A stretch of 64,000 bases of DNA, taken from assembly GCA_020637445.1 (NCBI GenBank), contig JACJVZ010000001.1, positions 186,001 through 250,000 on the forward strand. Reading direction: 5' to 3'. The notes under the pieces are model-generated. The model worked only from the letters and a program-made list of their open reading frames with translations. It was not told the origin of the DNA and searched no databases. Every line of letters begins with the position of its first letter. The first letter of the stretch is position 1. This stretch comes from Calditrichota bacterium. Its GTDB lineage: Bacteria; Electryoneota; RPQS01. The position numbers were made by a program, and so were the translations under genes. Shown piece after piece: positions 26,773-35,120 of this stretch.

Positions 26773-29631
26773 TCAGTTTCGCTTCCAATCCCCTGTCGCA
26801 ATAAATCCGGCCCAGAAGAACGGATGGTCGCTTTGTCCGGCGTCACGCCGCGACTGAATGACTTTCAATGCCGATTTGCGCATCGCGTCGTACAGGTTGT
26901 TGTCATTTGCGGCGAACAGCGTGCCCATCAACTCCGCGGTGGACTGGTCGTCCACGGGCCACAAGGCACTGATGACGGTACGAGCGCCGGCCATTTGAAA
27001 TGCGCGGCGCAAACCGAACACGCCTTCACCTGATCGCACTTCGCCAAGGCCTGTCTCGCATGCAGACAGCACAACGAGGTCTACGCTCGCGAGATTCATT
27101 CCGGCAACTTCTTCGGCAGTCAAGATACCGTCTGCGATTCCGGCTTCAGCGGCTCCCGTTCCTTTCAAATTCGCTCCCGCGAAAAACAATCCTGATTGCA
27201 GCAACGGACTCTCGCCGACAAAACCTCTGCTCGAGTTCTCAGGATTGCATTCTCCGGAAATATAATAGCCATGTGTTGCCAAGTGCAGTACTCGCGCACC
27301 CCGGCTGTCTTGAATGAAAGCATCTTCGGTGGCTTTCACACCGAGCAGTTCCGTGGCGGGTTCAGACGTCGTCGTTTCCCAGCGGGACACAACTCCTTCC
27401 ACTTCCGTACGAGTTCCCGGCAACGGACTGAGTGTCATGTCGCGCAGTGTCATACACCCTGACGTGCCGCCACGGGATAGACTCGGCAGCAGAGAAGAGA
27501 TCGCGGACGACAATGTCGCCGCGAGCGTTTTGCCGGACCTCTCTTCCGCCGTTGCATTGTAATCGGGATCGCCAATTGCCAAGAGTCCCTTGCCGACCGT
27601 GCGGGTAGGCGGTTCGCGTACTAAATCGCGACCGGACGAGATATATTGAATCGGATACTTTTCGATCAAGTATTGACCGTCCGGAGCGCGGAGACCCGCG
27701 AAAGAAATCAAACACAGAGCGTCGTCAGGCGAAAGCAAAACGGCATCCACTCCGCTGAGTTTTGCTTCCAACGGCTCCCAAATCAAGCGGTAGAGCGCCC
27801 CCGCCACTTCCGCATATTTCTCGGGATTGAGATTCGAGACATTAGCCATGTGATCCCTGTATGCGACGATCGCACTGTCAATCGCGGTCTCGCTGCCGAG
27901 ATCAAATGCAGCCGCGGAGCTTCCGTTTTTTACGACGACGGCCAGATATCTTGACTGTTTCTCGGTTAGCTTGGTGCTGTGGTCATAGCGCATGAACTCA
28001 ATCAAGGCCGTTCCGCGCGGAAGCTGCACTCCGACTTGCGTCGCACCGACTTGCGTGATAATTTTCTCGTCACGGAATTCCGTACCGCTGCGAGCCAAGG
28101 CGGATTCGAACTTTTCTTTGCGTTCGGTCGCTTTTGAAAGGTCCGTTTGATAAGCCCAAGAGCGAGCGGGATCAGGACCTTCAACATATAGCTTGGAGAG
28201 TTCGGCGCGTGCCAAACTAAGAGAATCCACCAAAGCGGCAATAGCGCTGACTGACTTCTGCCGCACAAAAATACCGTCGGTCACAAGTCCCTTGGTCGAG
28301 AACACGACTTTCGCGATCTCATCGCGATAGGCGGATTGTCCGTCCGGCGCTGAAAGCAGAATGGAAAGGTAATTCGAGGCTTCATTTTGCAGGAACTGCG
28401 AATACTCGAGAGCACTGCGCTCCGCCAGAACCTCAAATCCTTCACTGAAATTCTTGCGGCGAATGACGTACGATTGCTTCTGAAGGTCAATCGCCTTGTC
28501 GATATTGTTTTTCGCAAGTGCGAGCACAGCCTGACCGTGCAGGATGTCCGCGGCTACGCGATGCTCCGTACCTGTCGCTTTCTCAATCGTCTGATAGGCC
28601 TGCCCGTAGGCGGTGCCGGCTTCGTCAAGCCGTCCCTGAAGCTGAAGAACGTCGCCTAAAGTTTTCTTGTATTCCGCAACCTCTACATTGTCGGAAGACG
28701 AAGAGTGTTCGCCCACTTCAATGGCTTTGCGGACCAGAGGTTCCGCTTCGGCATACCGTCCTTGATCGGCATACAGCCTCGCCAATGAGCTGAGCGTCGC
28801 GGCAACGCGCGGATGGTCTTCTCCCAACACCCTTTTGCCGATGTCCAATGCTTCGGAATAGAGCGGTTCCGCTTTGGCGTAGTTCCCTTGATCGTGATAC
28901 AGTTCGGCGAGATTCTTCAGCGACTGCGCGACGTCCGGATGATCTTCGCCATATGCCTTGCGGTTGACCTCGAGCGCCCTTTGATAGAGCGGCTCGGCAT
29001 CTTGATATCTCCCCTGCACATGGTACAGCGCGGCGAGGTTGTTCAGAGCGGACGCGACCATCGGGTCATCTTCGCCTTGCGCGGTTTCCAAGATATGCAA
29101 AGTCCGCTGGTAGAGCGGTTCCGCTTCACTGTAGCGGGCGGCGAGCAGCAGCAGATTTGCAAGGTTGTTTAGGGACGCGGCGAGATCCGGGTTTTCCGGT
29201 CCCAGCAGCCGCTCTTTGATCTCAATTGCCCTGCGAAACAGTGCTTCGGCTTCGACGTAGCGTCCGGTGTTCTTATAAACGACCGCCAAGTTTCCCAAAC
29301 AAACGCTGATTTCGAGCTCTTTTGAGCTGTACTTTCGTTCGCGAATATCCAGCGCACGTTTCCAAGCGGCTTCCGTTTCGGCGTAGTTTCCGCGATAATA
29401 ACAGCAACGACCCAGATCGATGAGGATTGAGGCCACACTTTCGTCGTCCTCCCCGAATTCCGTCTCGGCAGATTTCAGCGCCTGCCGAATCAGCGCTTCA
29501 GCCTCTTCGAACCGAACGTCCTCCATTGCGGAGTCCGCCCTGACCAAAAGTGTCTGCCATTCAGCAGCATAGCCCTGAAGCGCAAATCCAGCAATGGCCC
29601 AAAGAAATAGCGCGAAGCGCAAGGATTTCAT
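26773..29631 (-). CDS. Exported TPR-CHAT domain protein (caspase-like protease family)
   Basis: 952 residues. Signal peptide 1-22 (MKSLRFALFL... QGYA). Residues ~25-400 are tetratricopeptide repeats of the kinesin-light-chain type (AEALIRQAL, NLAxLYxxQGRYxEAEPLY). A helical linker follows. The C-terminal CHAT domain (~650-952) contains LLAIGDPDYN, LPGTRTEV, HLATHGYY with His787, and VVLSACETGLGEV with Cys858; these form the His-Cys dyad of the caspase-like CHAT family. The end (FFWAGFIATGDW) is also typical. The signal peptide puts it in the periplasm or outside, unlike cytoplasmic TPR-CHAT proteins such as Csx29. AGGAAG precedes the ATG. Target unknown. Confidence 0.9.
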   Translation of the reverse strand: MKSLRFALFLWAIAGFALQGYAAEWQTLLVRADSAMEDVRFEEAEALIRQALKSAETEFGEDDESVASILIDLGRCCYYRGNYAETEAAWKRALDIRERKYSSKELEISVCLGNLAVVYKNTGRYVEAEALFRRAIEIKERLLGPENPDLAASLNNLANLLLLAARYSEAEPLYQRTLHILETAQGEDDPMVASALNNLAALYHVQGRYQDAEPLYQRALEVNRKAYGEDHPDVAQSLKNLAELYHDQGNYAKAEPLYSEALDIGKRVLGEDHPRVAATLSSLARLYADQGRYAEAEPLVRKAIEVGEHSSSSDNVEVAEYKKTLGDVLQLQGRLDEAGTAYGQAYQTIEKATGTEHRVAADILHGQAVLALAKNNIDKAIDLQKQSYVIRRKNFSEGFEVLAERSALEYSQFLQNEASNYLSILLSAPDGQSAYRDEIAKVVFSTKGLVTDGIFVRQKSVSAIAALVDSLSLARAELSKLYVEGPDPARSWAYQTDLSKATERKEKFESALARSGTEFRDEKIITQVGATQVGVQLPRGTALIEFMRYDHSTKLTEKQSRYLAVVVKNGSSAAAFDLGSETAIDSAIVAYRDHMANVSNLNPEKYAEVAGALYRLIWEPLEAKLSGVDAVLLSPDDALCLISFAGLRAPDGQYLIEKYPIQYISSGRDLVREPPTRTVGKGLLAIGDPDYNATAEERSGKTLAATLSSAISSLLPSLSRGGTSGCMTLRDMTLSPLPGTRTEVEGVVSRWETTTSEPATELLGVKATEDAFIQDSRGARVLHLATHGYYISGECNPENSSRGFVGESPLLQSGLFFAGANLKGTGAAEAGIADGILTAEEVAGMNLASVDLVVLSACETGLGEVRSGEGVFGLRRAFQMAGARTVISALWPVDDQSTAELMGTLFAANDNNLYDAMRKSALKVIQSRRDAGQSDHPFFWAGFIATGDWKRN

Positions 29632-29902
29632 ATACTTACTTCCTAAGGTTAACTATTTGAAAATACAACGAAAGCACGTGTATTGCAAGTCCACCAGACA
29701 ACTTTCGGACCAAGCCGGAAATTCACGGTTCAAGGGAAGTCCAGAATATTTGTCAATTTGGGCGAGGTGGTTTGATGTTATGAGTGAATCAGCTATCTTG
29801 ACAAAGCTCGCGGAAAGTAAGAAGTCCGTCGGTGACAAAACTATTCTAAAGAGCGACTGCATCTATCGGCAAATTTGAAGCAACTATATCTCGTAAAGCC
29901 CC

Positions 29903-31663
29903 ATGGAAAATTCAAGAAAAAGAGCAATATTTTGGAGTGTTTCGGCATCGCTTGCAGCCGTGGTAATTTTCGTCATGGTGGTCAGAGTGAATGTCTTCAA
30001 GGATGGCCGTTTTCAGGAATTCGTGCAAGTTAAAGCCATGGATGCACCCGAATTGATCGTGCTGCGCGGCAAAGCAGGTCCGGCGGGCAGTGAAGAATAC
30101 CAGCAGGGTCTTGAAGCCTACGGCAAGGCAGACTACAAGAAGGCTGCTAAGTTCTTTGCCGATGCCGTTGCCAAATCTCCCGAACAAGGCGAATGGTGGT
30201 TAGTGCTGGGTGTCTGCCAAGTGCTACAGCGTGAACCGCAAGAAGCGATCGTTTCACTCAAGAAAGCCGAGAAGCTGACCGAGGAACCCTCCACAAGCCG
30301 TGCCCGTTGGTTTATGGCTCAGAGTTATCTCATGACGGAGGAACTTGGGCGAGCTGTGAAGTTGTTGGAAGGATTGGCCAATGACGGCAAGGCCTACAGA
30401 GACGATTCCCGCAATCTTCTGACTCAAATGAGCAAGAACGGTGTTCTGAGCGAGGCCTTCGCGAGTTCGCCGAGAGTAAGCTCACCCCGAGGCGGAGAGT
30501 CTTTTGTGTTCGGATCGACGATCAAGGTCGCATGGAACAAGGTTTCGCCCAATTTCGATGGCAGTTACGAAGTTTGGTTGTCTAACGACGGCGGTCTCAC
30601 CTGTTTCCATCGTCTTGCGTCTTTGCCTGCCGACCAGACGTCGTGGACGTGGGAAACGCGCAGTGACGTTGGGAACAACCTTGCTCTGAGAATCGAAGCT
30701 GTGTCAGGCGACACACGGACCATGGGACCCGTTTCGCAGGTGTTCAGTGTATCGCCTCCGCTCACTTTGACCATACTCGATCCGAAACCACAATCGACTC
30801 TATATGCCGGTATTCCGCACGAATTCAGATGGGCACTTCCCGGTCTTGCTCCCAAGCGCTACAAAATCGACTTGTGGAGAGTCGTCGACAACAAGCAGCA
30901 ATTCTACAAGACGCTGTATGTCGGTGCCGAAGGAAGCAGCAACAGTTGGAAGTGGGAGTACCCTGATCCCGTCGGCAAGGATTATGTTTTGCGGCTGGAA
31001 GCGGTCTACACGGACAGCAGCATGGTCAGTTTTAGCGAGGGGACTTTCCAGGTTCTTGCTCAGCCCGAAGCCGCTGTCACGAGCGCGTACTATGATCCGT
31101 CAACTTCAAATCTCGGTGTCAGTTGGTCACACTCAATTGCCAATCCAACACGAACTTCCATTTATTTGCAGTCGGTTTCGACGTCGGAAGTTTATCCGCT
31201 TTCGGGTGACGCGTCGCGTCGCCGCGGAAGCTGGGAAGGCGGTATGGCAGACGTACCGAGCGGAAAATACGAAGTACACCTGTCCATTGTTTTTCCGGAC
31301 GGAGAAGTCTCCGCGGTGTGCGACAACGTCATCGAGTACATAAATCGCTCGGAATCCCAGTCTGTGGCGTCGGCGGCCAGAGCCGAAAGTGCCGTCGTAG
31401 ACAAAGAGTTCCTGAAGCAAAATTATCCGAATCCGTTCAACAATTCAACGACGATAGAATTCGATCTGGAATCTCCCGGAGACGTGGAGCTGAAAGTCTT
31501 CAACGTGATGGGACAAGAAGTAAAGACACTGATGGACGGCTACGCTCGCGCCGGCAGTCAACGTGTCGTCTTCGATGCGACGGGTTTGGCCTCGGGGGTC
31601 TATATATACCGTCTCGTTGCTGGCGACCATACGGAACAAAAGCGGATGATTCTCGCGAAATAG
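29903..31663 (+). CDS. TPR-PNGGE fusion surface protein with C-terminal sorting domain
   Basis: 586 residues. N-terminal hydrophobic segment (~9-28) acts as signal or anchor. Residues ~35-185 are homologous to the TPR lipoprotein at 20975. Residues ~190-285 form an Ig-like domain of the PNGGE class (SPRGGESFVFGSTIKVAW...YEVWLSNDGG), followed by one or two more Ig-like domains (~285-480). The last ~85 residues are a sorting domain (LKQNYPNPFNNSTTI... GVYIYRLVAG). It therefore joins the two neighbouring gene types in one chain. Divergent from the CHAT gene across a 271-nt gap with no other gene. No SD is evident before the ATG. Confidence 0.85.
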   Translation: MENSRKRAIFWSVSASLAAVVIFVMVVRVNVFKDGRFQEFVQVKAMDAPELIVLRGKAGPAGSEEYQQGLEAYGKADYKKAAKFFADAVAKSPEQGEWWLVLGVCQVLQREPQEAIVSLKKAEKLTEEPSTSRARWFMAQSYLMTEELGRAVKLLEGLANDGKAYRDDSRNLLTQMSKNGVLSEAFASSPRVSSPRGGESFVFGSTIKVAWNKVSPNFDGSYEVWLSNDGGLTCFHRLASLPADQTSWTWETRSDVGNNLALRIEAVSGDTRTMGPVSQVFSVSPPLTLTILDPKPQSTLYAGIPHEFRWALPGLAPKRYKIDLWRVVDNKQQFYKTLYVGAEGSSNSWKWEYPDPVGKDYVLRLEAVYTDSSMVSFSEGTFQVLAQPEAAVTSAYYDPSTSNLGVSWSHSIANPTRTSIYLQSVSTSEVYPLSGDASRRRGSWEGGMADVPSGKYEVHLSIVFPDGEVSAVCDNVIEYINRSESQSVASAARAESAVVDKEFLKQNYPNPFNNSTTIEFDLESPGDVELKVFNVMGQEVKTLMDGYARAGSQRVVFDATGLASGVYIYRLVAGDHTEQKRMILAK

Positions 31664-31706
31664 TCTCGAGCGGAATCCCTTTCGCGTCCTTAGTCAATAC
31701 AGTGTC

Positions 31707-31738
31707 AAAGCCCTTGGGAGCACACCCAAGGGCTTTTT
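31707..31738 (+). terminator. Terminator after the fusion gene
   Basis: AAAGCCCTTGGG (31707-31718) pairs with CCCAAGGGCTTT (31725-31736), then TT. Its stem is of the GCCCTTGG type seen repeatedly in this window. Confidence 0.9.
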
Positions 31739-31933
31739 GCATGCGTCAAGGGCAAATCGGAAGTCACTGGCCAAAAGAGCAGCCTATTGAAAAAACATGA
31801 TCTATACCAGTCGCAGCAAGAAAACATAGCGAAGCCGGGCCGGCCTTGTGGCAAAAGTGAGTCTCGAGTGCTATCTTATTTCAGACACTTGTCATTTCTT
31901 TGATATTAATATCCGTAATTCAAGGGGAAAGTC

Positions 31934-33046
31934 ATGCGGTTTCTGCCAATTTTGCTCTACCTATTAGTCGCGCTTGCTATCGGCTGCAACCCTGAAGGGG
32001 ACAAGATTTACAACACCTACAATTACTACTATCCCGAAGACACGACCACGGTTCCGGATCCGGACACGACCGAAGACCACTCGATTCAAGTCACCTATCC
32101 TGCTAACGACGAGATTATTGAGCTTTGGTACGATTGGATCGAAGACCTAACCCCAAGCCCCTACTATTGCCCGTGGGGCTACAGCGCCGACACGACAGTC
32201 TATGCGGAGCTCAGCGTGGATATTCCGGGGACGATTGTAGAGGCCCGTGTGTTCGTTAGGTCCTCACCAAACGGCAGCTTCAATCAAACCGCCGTGATAC
32301 CATATCCGGGTGTAAACCAGATTTTCGCGCGAGTGTTTCAGTACAGCAGCTCGTTCACATCAAGTACCCTTTACGACCAAAACCTCGCTTTTTGGGTTAG
32401 CCTGACCTCGGACGACAGCACAAACTATATTAGTCCCACGGTTTCCTTTAAAATCAAGTCGCGAGTGAACTACGATTTTGAGACTATTCCGGAAACTCCA
32501 GCTATGGACTCCGTGTATGAGCACTCGTCTCAGCAGCGGCTGTACATAGAGTGGTGCCCGCGGTCTCCAAATGTCGACAGTTTCCGTGTGGCGATCCGCG
32601 ATGACGCGACTGGCGATGTTGTTCGGTTTGCTTGGACGGGATTACAGAACGGACTAACCTACATCGACTATGTGCCCTTGACCGATTATTCCGTTTGGGT
32701 GACCGCCGAAAACGAGTACGGATCGTCCGCGGCATCGGACATGAAACACATCACGACTCAAGCGCCTGTCCTTCCGGACAACTTTGAAGCATCAATCAGA
32801 CCCGGCGCCGAAGTGCGTCTCTCGTGGTCAAACCACGCCTATCCGGATTCTGTTCTGGTTTCCCGCCGGGATACTCTGAATGACTGGACCGCGATTAAGT
32901 CGCTCGGATGCTCTGGAACAAGTTGTCCATCCTCTTGGAGCGACACCACGGGAACGACAAGTACCGTCTACTACTATCGTCTTGGTATACAATACTCCAA
33001 CGGCATTTGGTGGTCGTCGGACTCAATCGGCGTCTGGATTCCCTGA
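31934..33046 (+). CDS. Putative lipoprotein with fibronectin III-like domains
   Basis: 370 residues. Signal peptide with lipobox LAIGC (Cys18). A Tyr/Asp/Thr-rich linker (~24-48) is followed by beta-rich sequence. Segments around residues 185-280 (SVYEHSSQQRLYIEWCPRSPN...YSVWVTAENEYGSSA) and 285-370 (VRLSWSNHAYPDSVLVSRRD) look like two FN3-type domains. No catalytic motif is seen. It is monocistronic, with AGGGG upstream of the ATG. Function unknown. Confidence 0.75.
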   Translation: MRFLPILLYLLVALAIGCNPEGDKIYNTYNYYYPEDTTTVPDPDTTEDHSIQVTYPANDEIIELWYDWIEDLTPSPYYCPWGYSADTTVYAELSVDIPGTIVEARVFVRSSPNGSFNQTAVIPYPGVNQIFARVFQYSSSFTSSTLYDQNLAFWVSLTSDDSTNYISPTVSFKIKSRVNYDFETIPETPAMDSVYEHSSQQRLYIEWCPRSPNVDSFRVAIRDDATGDVVRFAWTGLQNGLTYIDYVPLTDYSVWVTAENEYGSSAASDMKHITTQAPVLPDNFEASIRPGAEVRLSWSNHAYPDSVLVSRRDTLNDWTAIKSLGCSGTSCPSSWSDTTGTTSTVYYYRLGIQYSNGIWWSSDSIGVWIP

Positions 33047-33070
33047 AAGAACAGATTTCTCATGTTGCAG

Positions 33071-33097
33071 AAGCCCGGCGAGGAGCCGGGCTTTTTC
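33071..33097 (+). terminator. Terminator after the lipoprotein gene
   Basis: AAGCCCGGC (33071-33079) pairs with GCCGGGCTT (33085-33093), then TTTC. Confidence 0.9.
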
Positions 33098-33321
33098 TTT
33101 GGGCGAATGAAGATTGACAAAGAGGCATCGTGTATTCAAGAATGCAGCTTCGACCATAATTCCGGACGGTGCTAGCACGCGGAGTGACCTTAATCTGACA
33201 TAAATAGCCCAAATGGCTCAACAAGTAAGTACAGTGCAAATCTGACTGCTAAAGCGGCTAATATCTCAGGCTGCCTGATCGGAAGTTGGATGCCGGAACA
33301 CTAATGGTGGCGGAGTCATTT

Positions 33322-33349
33322 TTGACTTCTTCATTTGAAACGCTATATT
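33322..33349 (+). promoter_or_regulatory. Candidate promoter upstream of the PsiE-like gene
   Basis: TTGACT (33322-33327), 16-nt spacer, TATATT (33344-33349). It predicts a leader of about 165 nt. The region between 33098 and 33321 shows no gene. Confidence 0.5.
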
Positions 33350-33361
33350 TGCTGTATCTTG

Positions 33362-33430
33362 TGGGCAGGCTTCCGCTTTAGACTCGACTCAAGGCTGATG
33401 GCTGCGAGACCTGGAAGCTGTTGGTGCCCA
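33362..33430 (+). promoter_or_regulatory. Structured 5' leader element, unidentified
   Basis: TGGGCA (33362-33367) pairs with TGCCCA (33425-33430), and GCTTCC (33369-33374) with GGAAGC (33413-33418), enclosing a CTCG/CGAG helix (33383-33386 with 33405-33408). The nested stems start just after the predicted transcription start. They fit no riboswitch class I know. Confidence 0.35.
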
Positions 33431-33522
33431 TCGCTGTAGAGTTTAGTCTCTCTGTTTAGGCGCGCGGAAGATATCCCTATTGTGGGATGATTTTGATCCG
33501 TCAAGTCTGTGGGAGGATTTTT

Positions 33523-33972
33523 ATGCTGCAGTCCGTAGATCACCAAGGCAACCGGCTCAACAAGATTTTCGATTGGGCCGAAACTATTTTTCACTATGTC
33601 GCGGGAATCGTATTAATGATTGCCGCGGCATTTTCGCTCTTTTTCGTCGCACAGTCGGTTTTTCACTTCTTTTCATCGACGGATCAAATGAGCACGCTGG
33701 TGGAAATCATCGACCGCGTGATGCTGTTCTTGATGGTGATAGAAATTCTTTACACGATTCACACGTCGATTCAGCAGCACAGACTGTGCGCCGAACCCTT
33801 TCTGGTCGTCGGGTTGATTGCCGCGATCCGGCGGATCCTGATTATCAGTGTCGAATCCGGCCACATCGTCGCCAGCGAACCGGAAGTCTTCCGGAATCTA
33901 TTGACGGAGATAGCAATTCTGGGTTTGCTGGTGCCGTTATTTGTCTTGTCGATTTGGCTGCTTCGGAAGTAG
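33523..33972 (+). CDS. PsiE-like membrane protein
   Basis: Start is the ATG at 33523 with GGAGG about 6 nt upstream; the frame is open a little further. 149 residues with four predicted membrane segments. The pattern WAETIFHYVAGIVLM, LVEIIDRVMLFLMVIEILYTI, VGLIAAIRRILI fits the phosphate-starvation-inducible PsiE family, whose role is unclear. It sits 77 nt upstream of the bd-like genes and may be cotranscribed. Confidence 0.75.
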   Translation: MLQSVDHQGNRLNKIFDWAETIFHYVAGIVLMIAAAFSLFFVAQSVFHFFSSTDQMSTLVEIIDRVMLFLMVIEILYTIHTSIQQHRLCAEPFLVVGLIAAIRRILIISVESGHIVASEPEVFRNLLTEIAILGLLVPLFVLSIWLLRK

Positions 33973-34049
33973 TCCGTTTCCGAGGGTGCCGATTGCCCGT
34001 CCGTTAGCTCATAGTGCCTTGACAACCGAAAATATTGGAGTATCCAAGC

Positions 34050-35120
34050 ATGCAACCATCCTACATTCCTCAACCGGATACGATTCCGGCGCCGTGGTGG
34101 TTATTTGAAGTTCTGGGAGTACTCACCTTTGCACTGCATATCTTGCTGATCAACATTGTCGTCGGAGGGCTGCTGCTCTTGTTTGTGCAGCGTCTGACGG
34201 GAAAGGCAAATGTGCCTGATACCGCAATGTCGGCTTTGAAGAACAAGCTTCCCACGCTGCTGGCATTGGCAATCACAATCGGTATTGCGCCTCTCCTGTT
34301 CGTGCAAGTGACTTACGGGCATCTGTTTTATGCATCCTCAATCGTGATGGCGAGTTGGTGGATGCTGATCATTCCGGTTTTGATTGTAAGTTACTACATG
34401 CTGTATATCCACACGAACACAAAAAACGGAGGGCTTGCGACATTGGCCGCGCTGCTTGGCCTTGCCGGGTTCTTTTATATTGGTTTGATGTGGACCAACA
34501 ACATGACTCTCATGCTGGAACCGCAAAAGTGGACGGCCTATTTTGCGCAGCGCGACGGCTGGCTGCTGAACATGTCTGATCCGACGATCTGGCCCCGCTA
34601 TTTGCATTTTGTATTCGCATCTATAGCGATTGCCGGATTGGCGGCGAGCGTCGTTTGGAGTTTTCGCAAGAAAACACATCCAGACGTCGCGGCCAAGAAC
34701 ATCGCGGTCGGTCTAAGCATCTTCGCTTATGCCACGATTGCACAAATACTCGACGGGTTTTGGTGGCTGATGGCTCTGCCGCGCGAAACCATGCTGCTGT
34801 TCATGGGGGGGAATATGGCCATGACTGTCCTGCTGATGGCGGGAATTCTATTGGCAATTGGAGCATTGGTGGTGGCGCTCTTGAAAAAACTCGCAGTCAC
34901 GGTCGCGCATCTAATCGCCGTGATGGCCGTGATGAGCACGATGCGCGCGTTATTAAGATCGGCCTACCTGCGCGACATTTTTTCGCAATCTTCGCTGCAG
35001 CTTAAACCGCAGCTCGACGTGCTGATTCTCTTTCTGCTTGTGCTTGTGCTTGGATTGGCGAGCGTTTGGTGGATGATTAAAGCGGTTCGTCGTTCGGAAC
35101 CGAAAGGAGTTGCGGCATGA
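34050..35120 (+). CDS. Cytochrome bd-like integral membrane subunit
   Basis: Start is the ATG at 34050 with GGAG at 34037-34040. 356 residues with about nine membrane segments. The first reads WLFEVLGVLTFALHILLINIVVGGLLLL, which resembles the first helix of bd-oxidase subunit I and of the next gene's product. Potential heme-ligand His residues lie in helix 1 (FALH) and later (VTYGHLFYA; RYLHFVF). It overlaps the next gene by 4 nt (ATGA). With its partner it probably forms a quinol-reactive membrane module. Family assignment rests on the partner and helix pattern, so it is moderate. Confidence 0.65.
   Translation: MQPSYIPQPDTIPAPWWLFEVLGVLTFALHILLINIVVGGLLLLFVQRLTGKANVPDTAMSALKNKLPTLLALAITIGIAPLLFVQVTYGHLFYASSIVMASWWMLIIPVLIVSYYMLYIHTNTKNGGLATLAALLGLAGFFYIGLMWTNNMTLMLEPQKWTAYFAQRDGWLLNMSDPTIWPRYLHFVFASIAIAGLAASVVWSFRKKTHPDVAAKNIAVGLSIFAYATIAQILDGFWWLMALPRETMLLFMGGNMAMTVLLMAGILLAIGALVVALLKKLAVTVAHLIAVMAVMSTMRALLRSAYLRDIFSQSSLQLKPQLDVLILFLLVLVLGLASVWWMIKAVRRSEPKGVAA

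Noticed and set aside
26773..29631. Type III-E CRISPR accessory protease (Csx29-like)
   Set aside because: It shares TPR-CHAT architecture, but there is a signal peptide and no cas gene or CRISPR array in the window.
29632..29902. Short open frames (69 and 94 codons) between the CHAT and fusion genes
   Set aside because: They overlap on both strands, extend into the CHAT gene on one side, and fill what should be the divergent promoter region.
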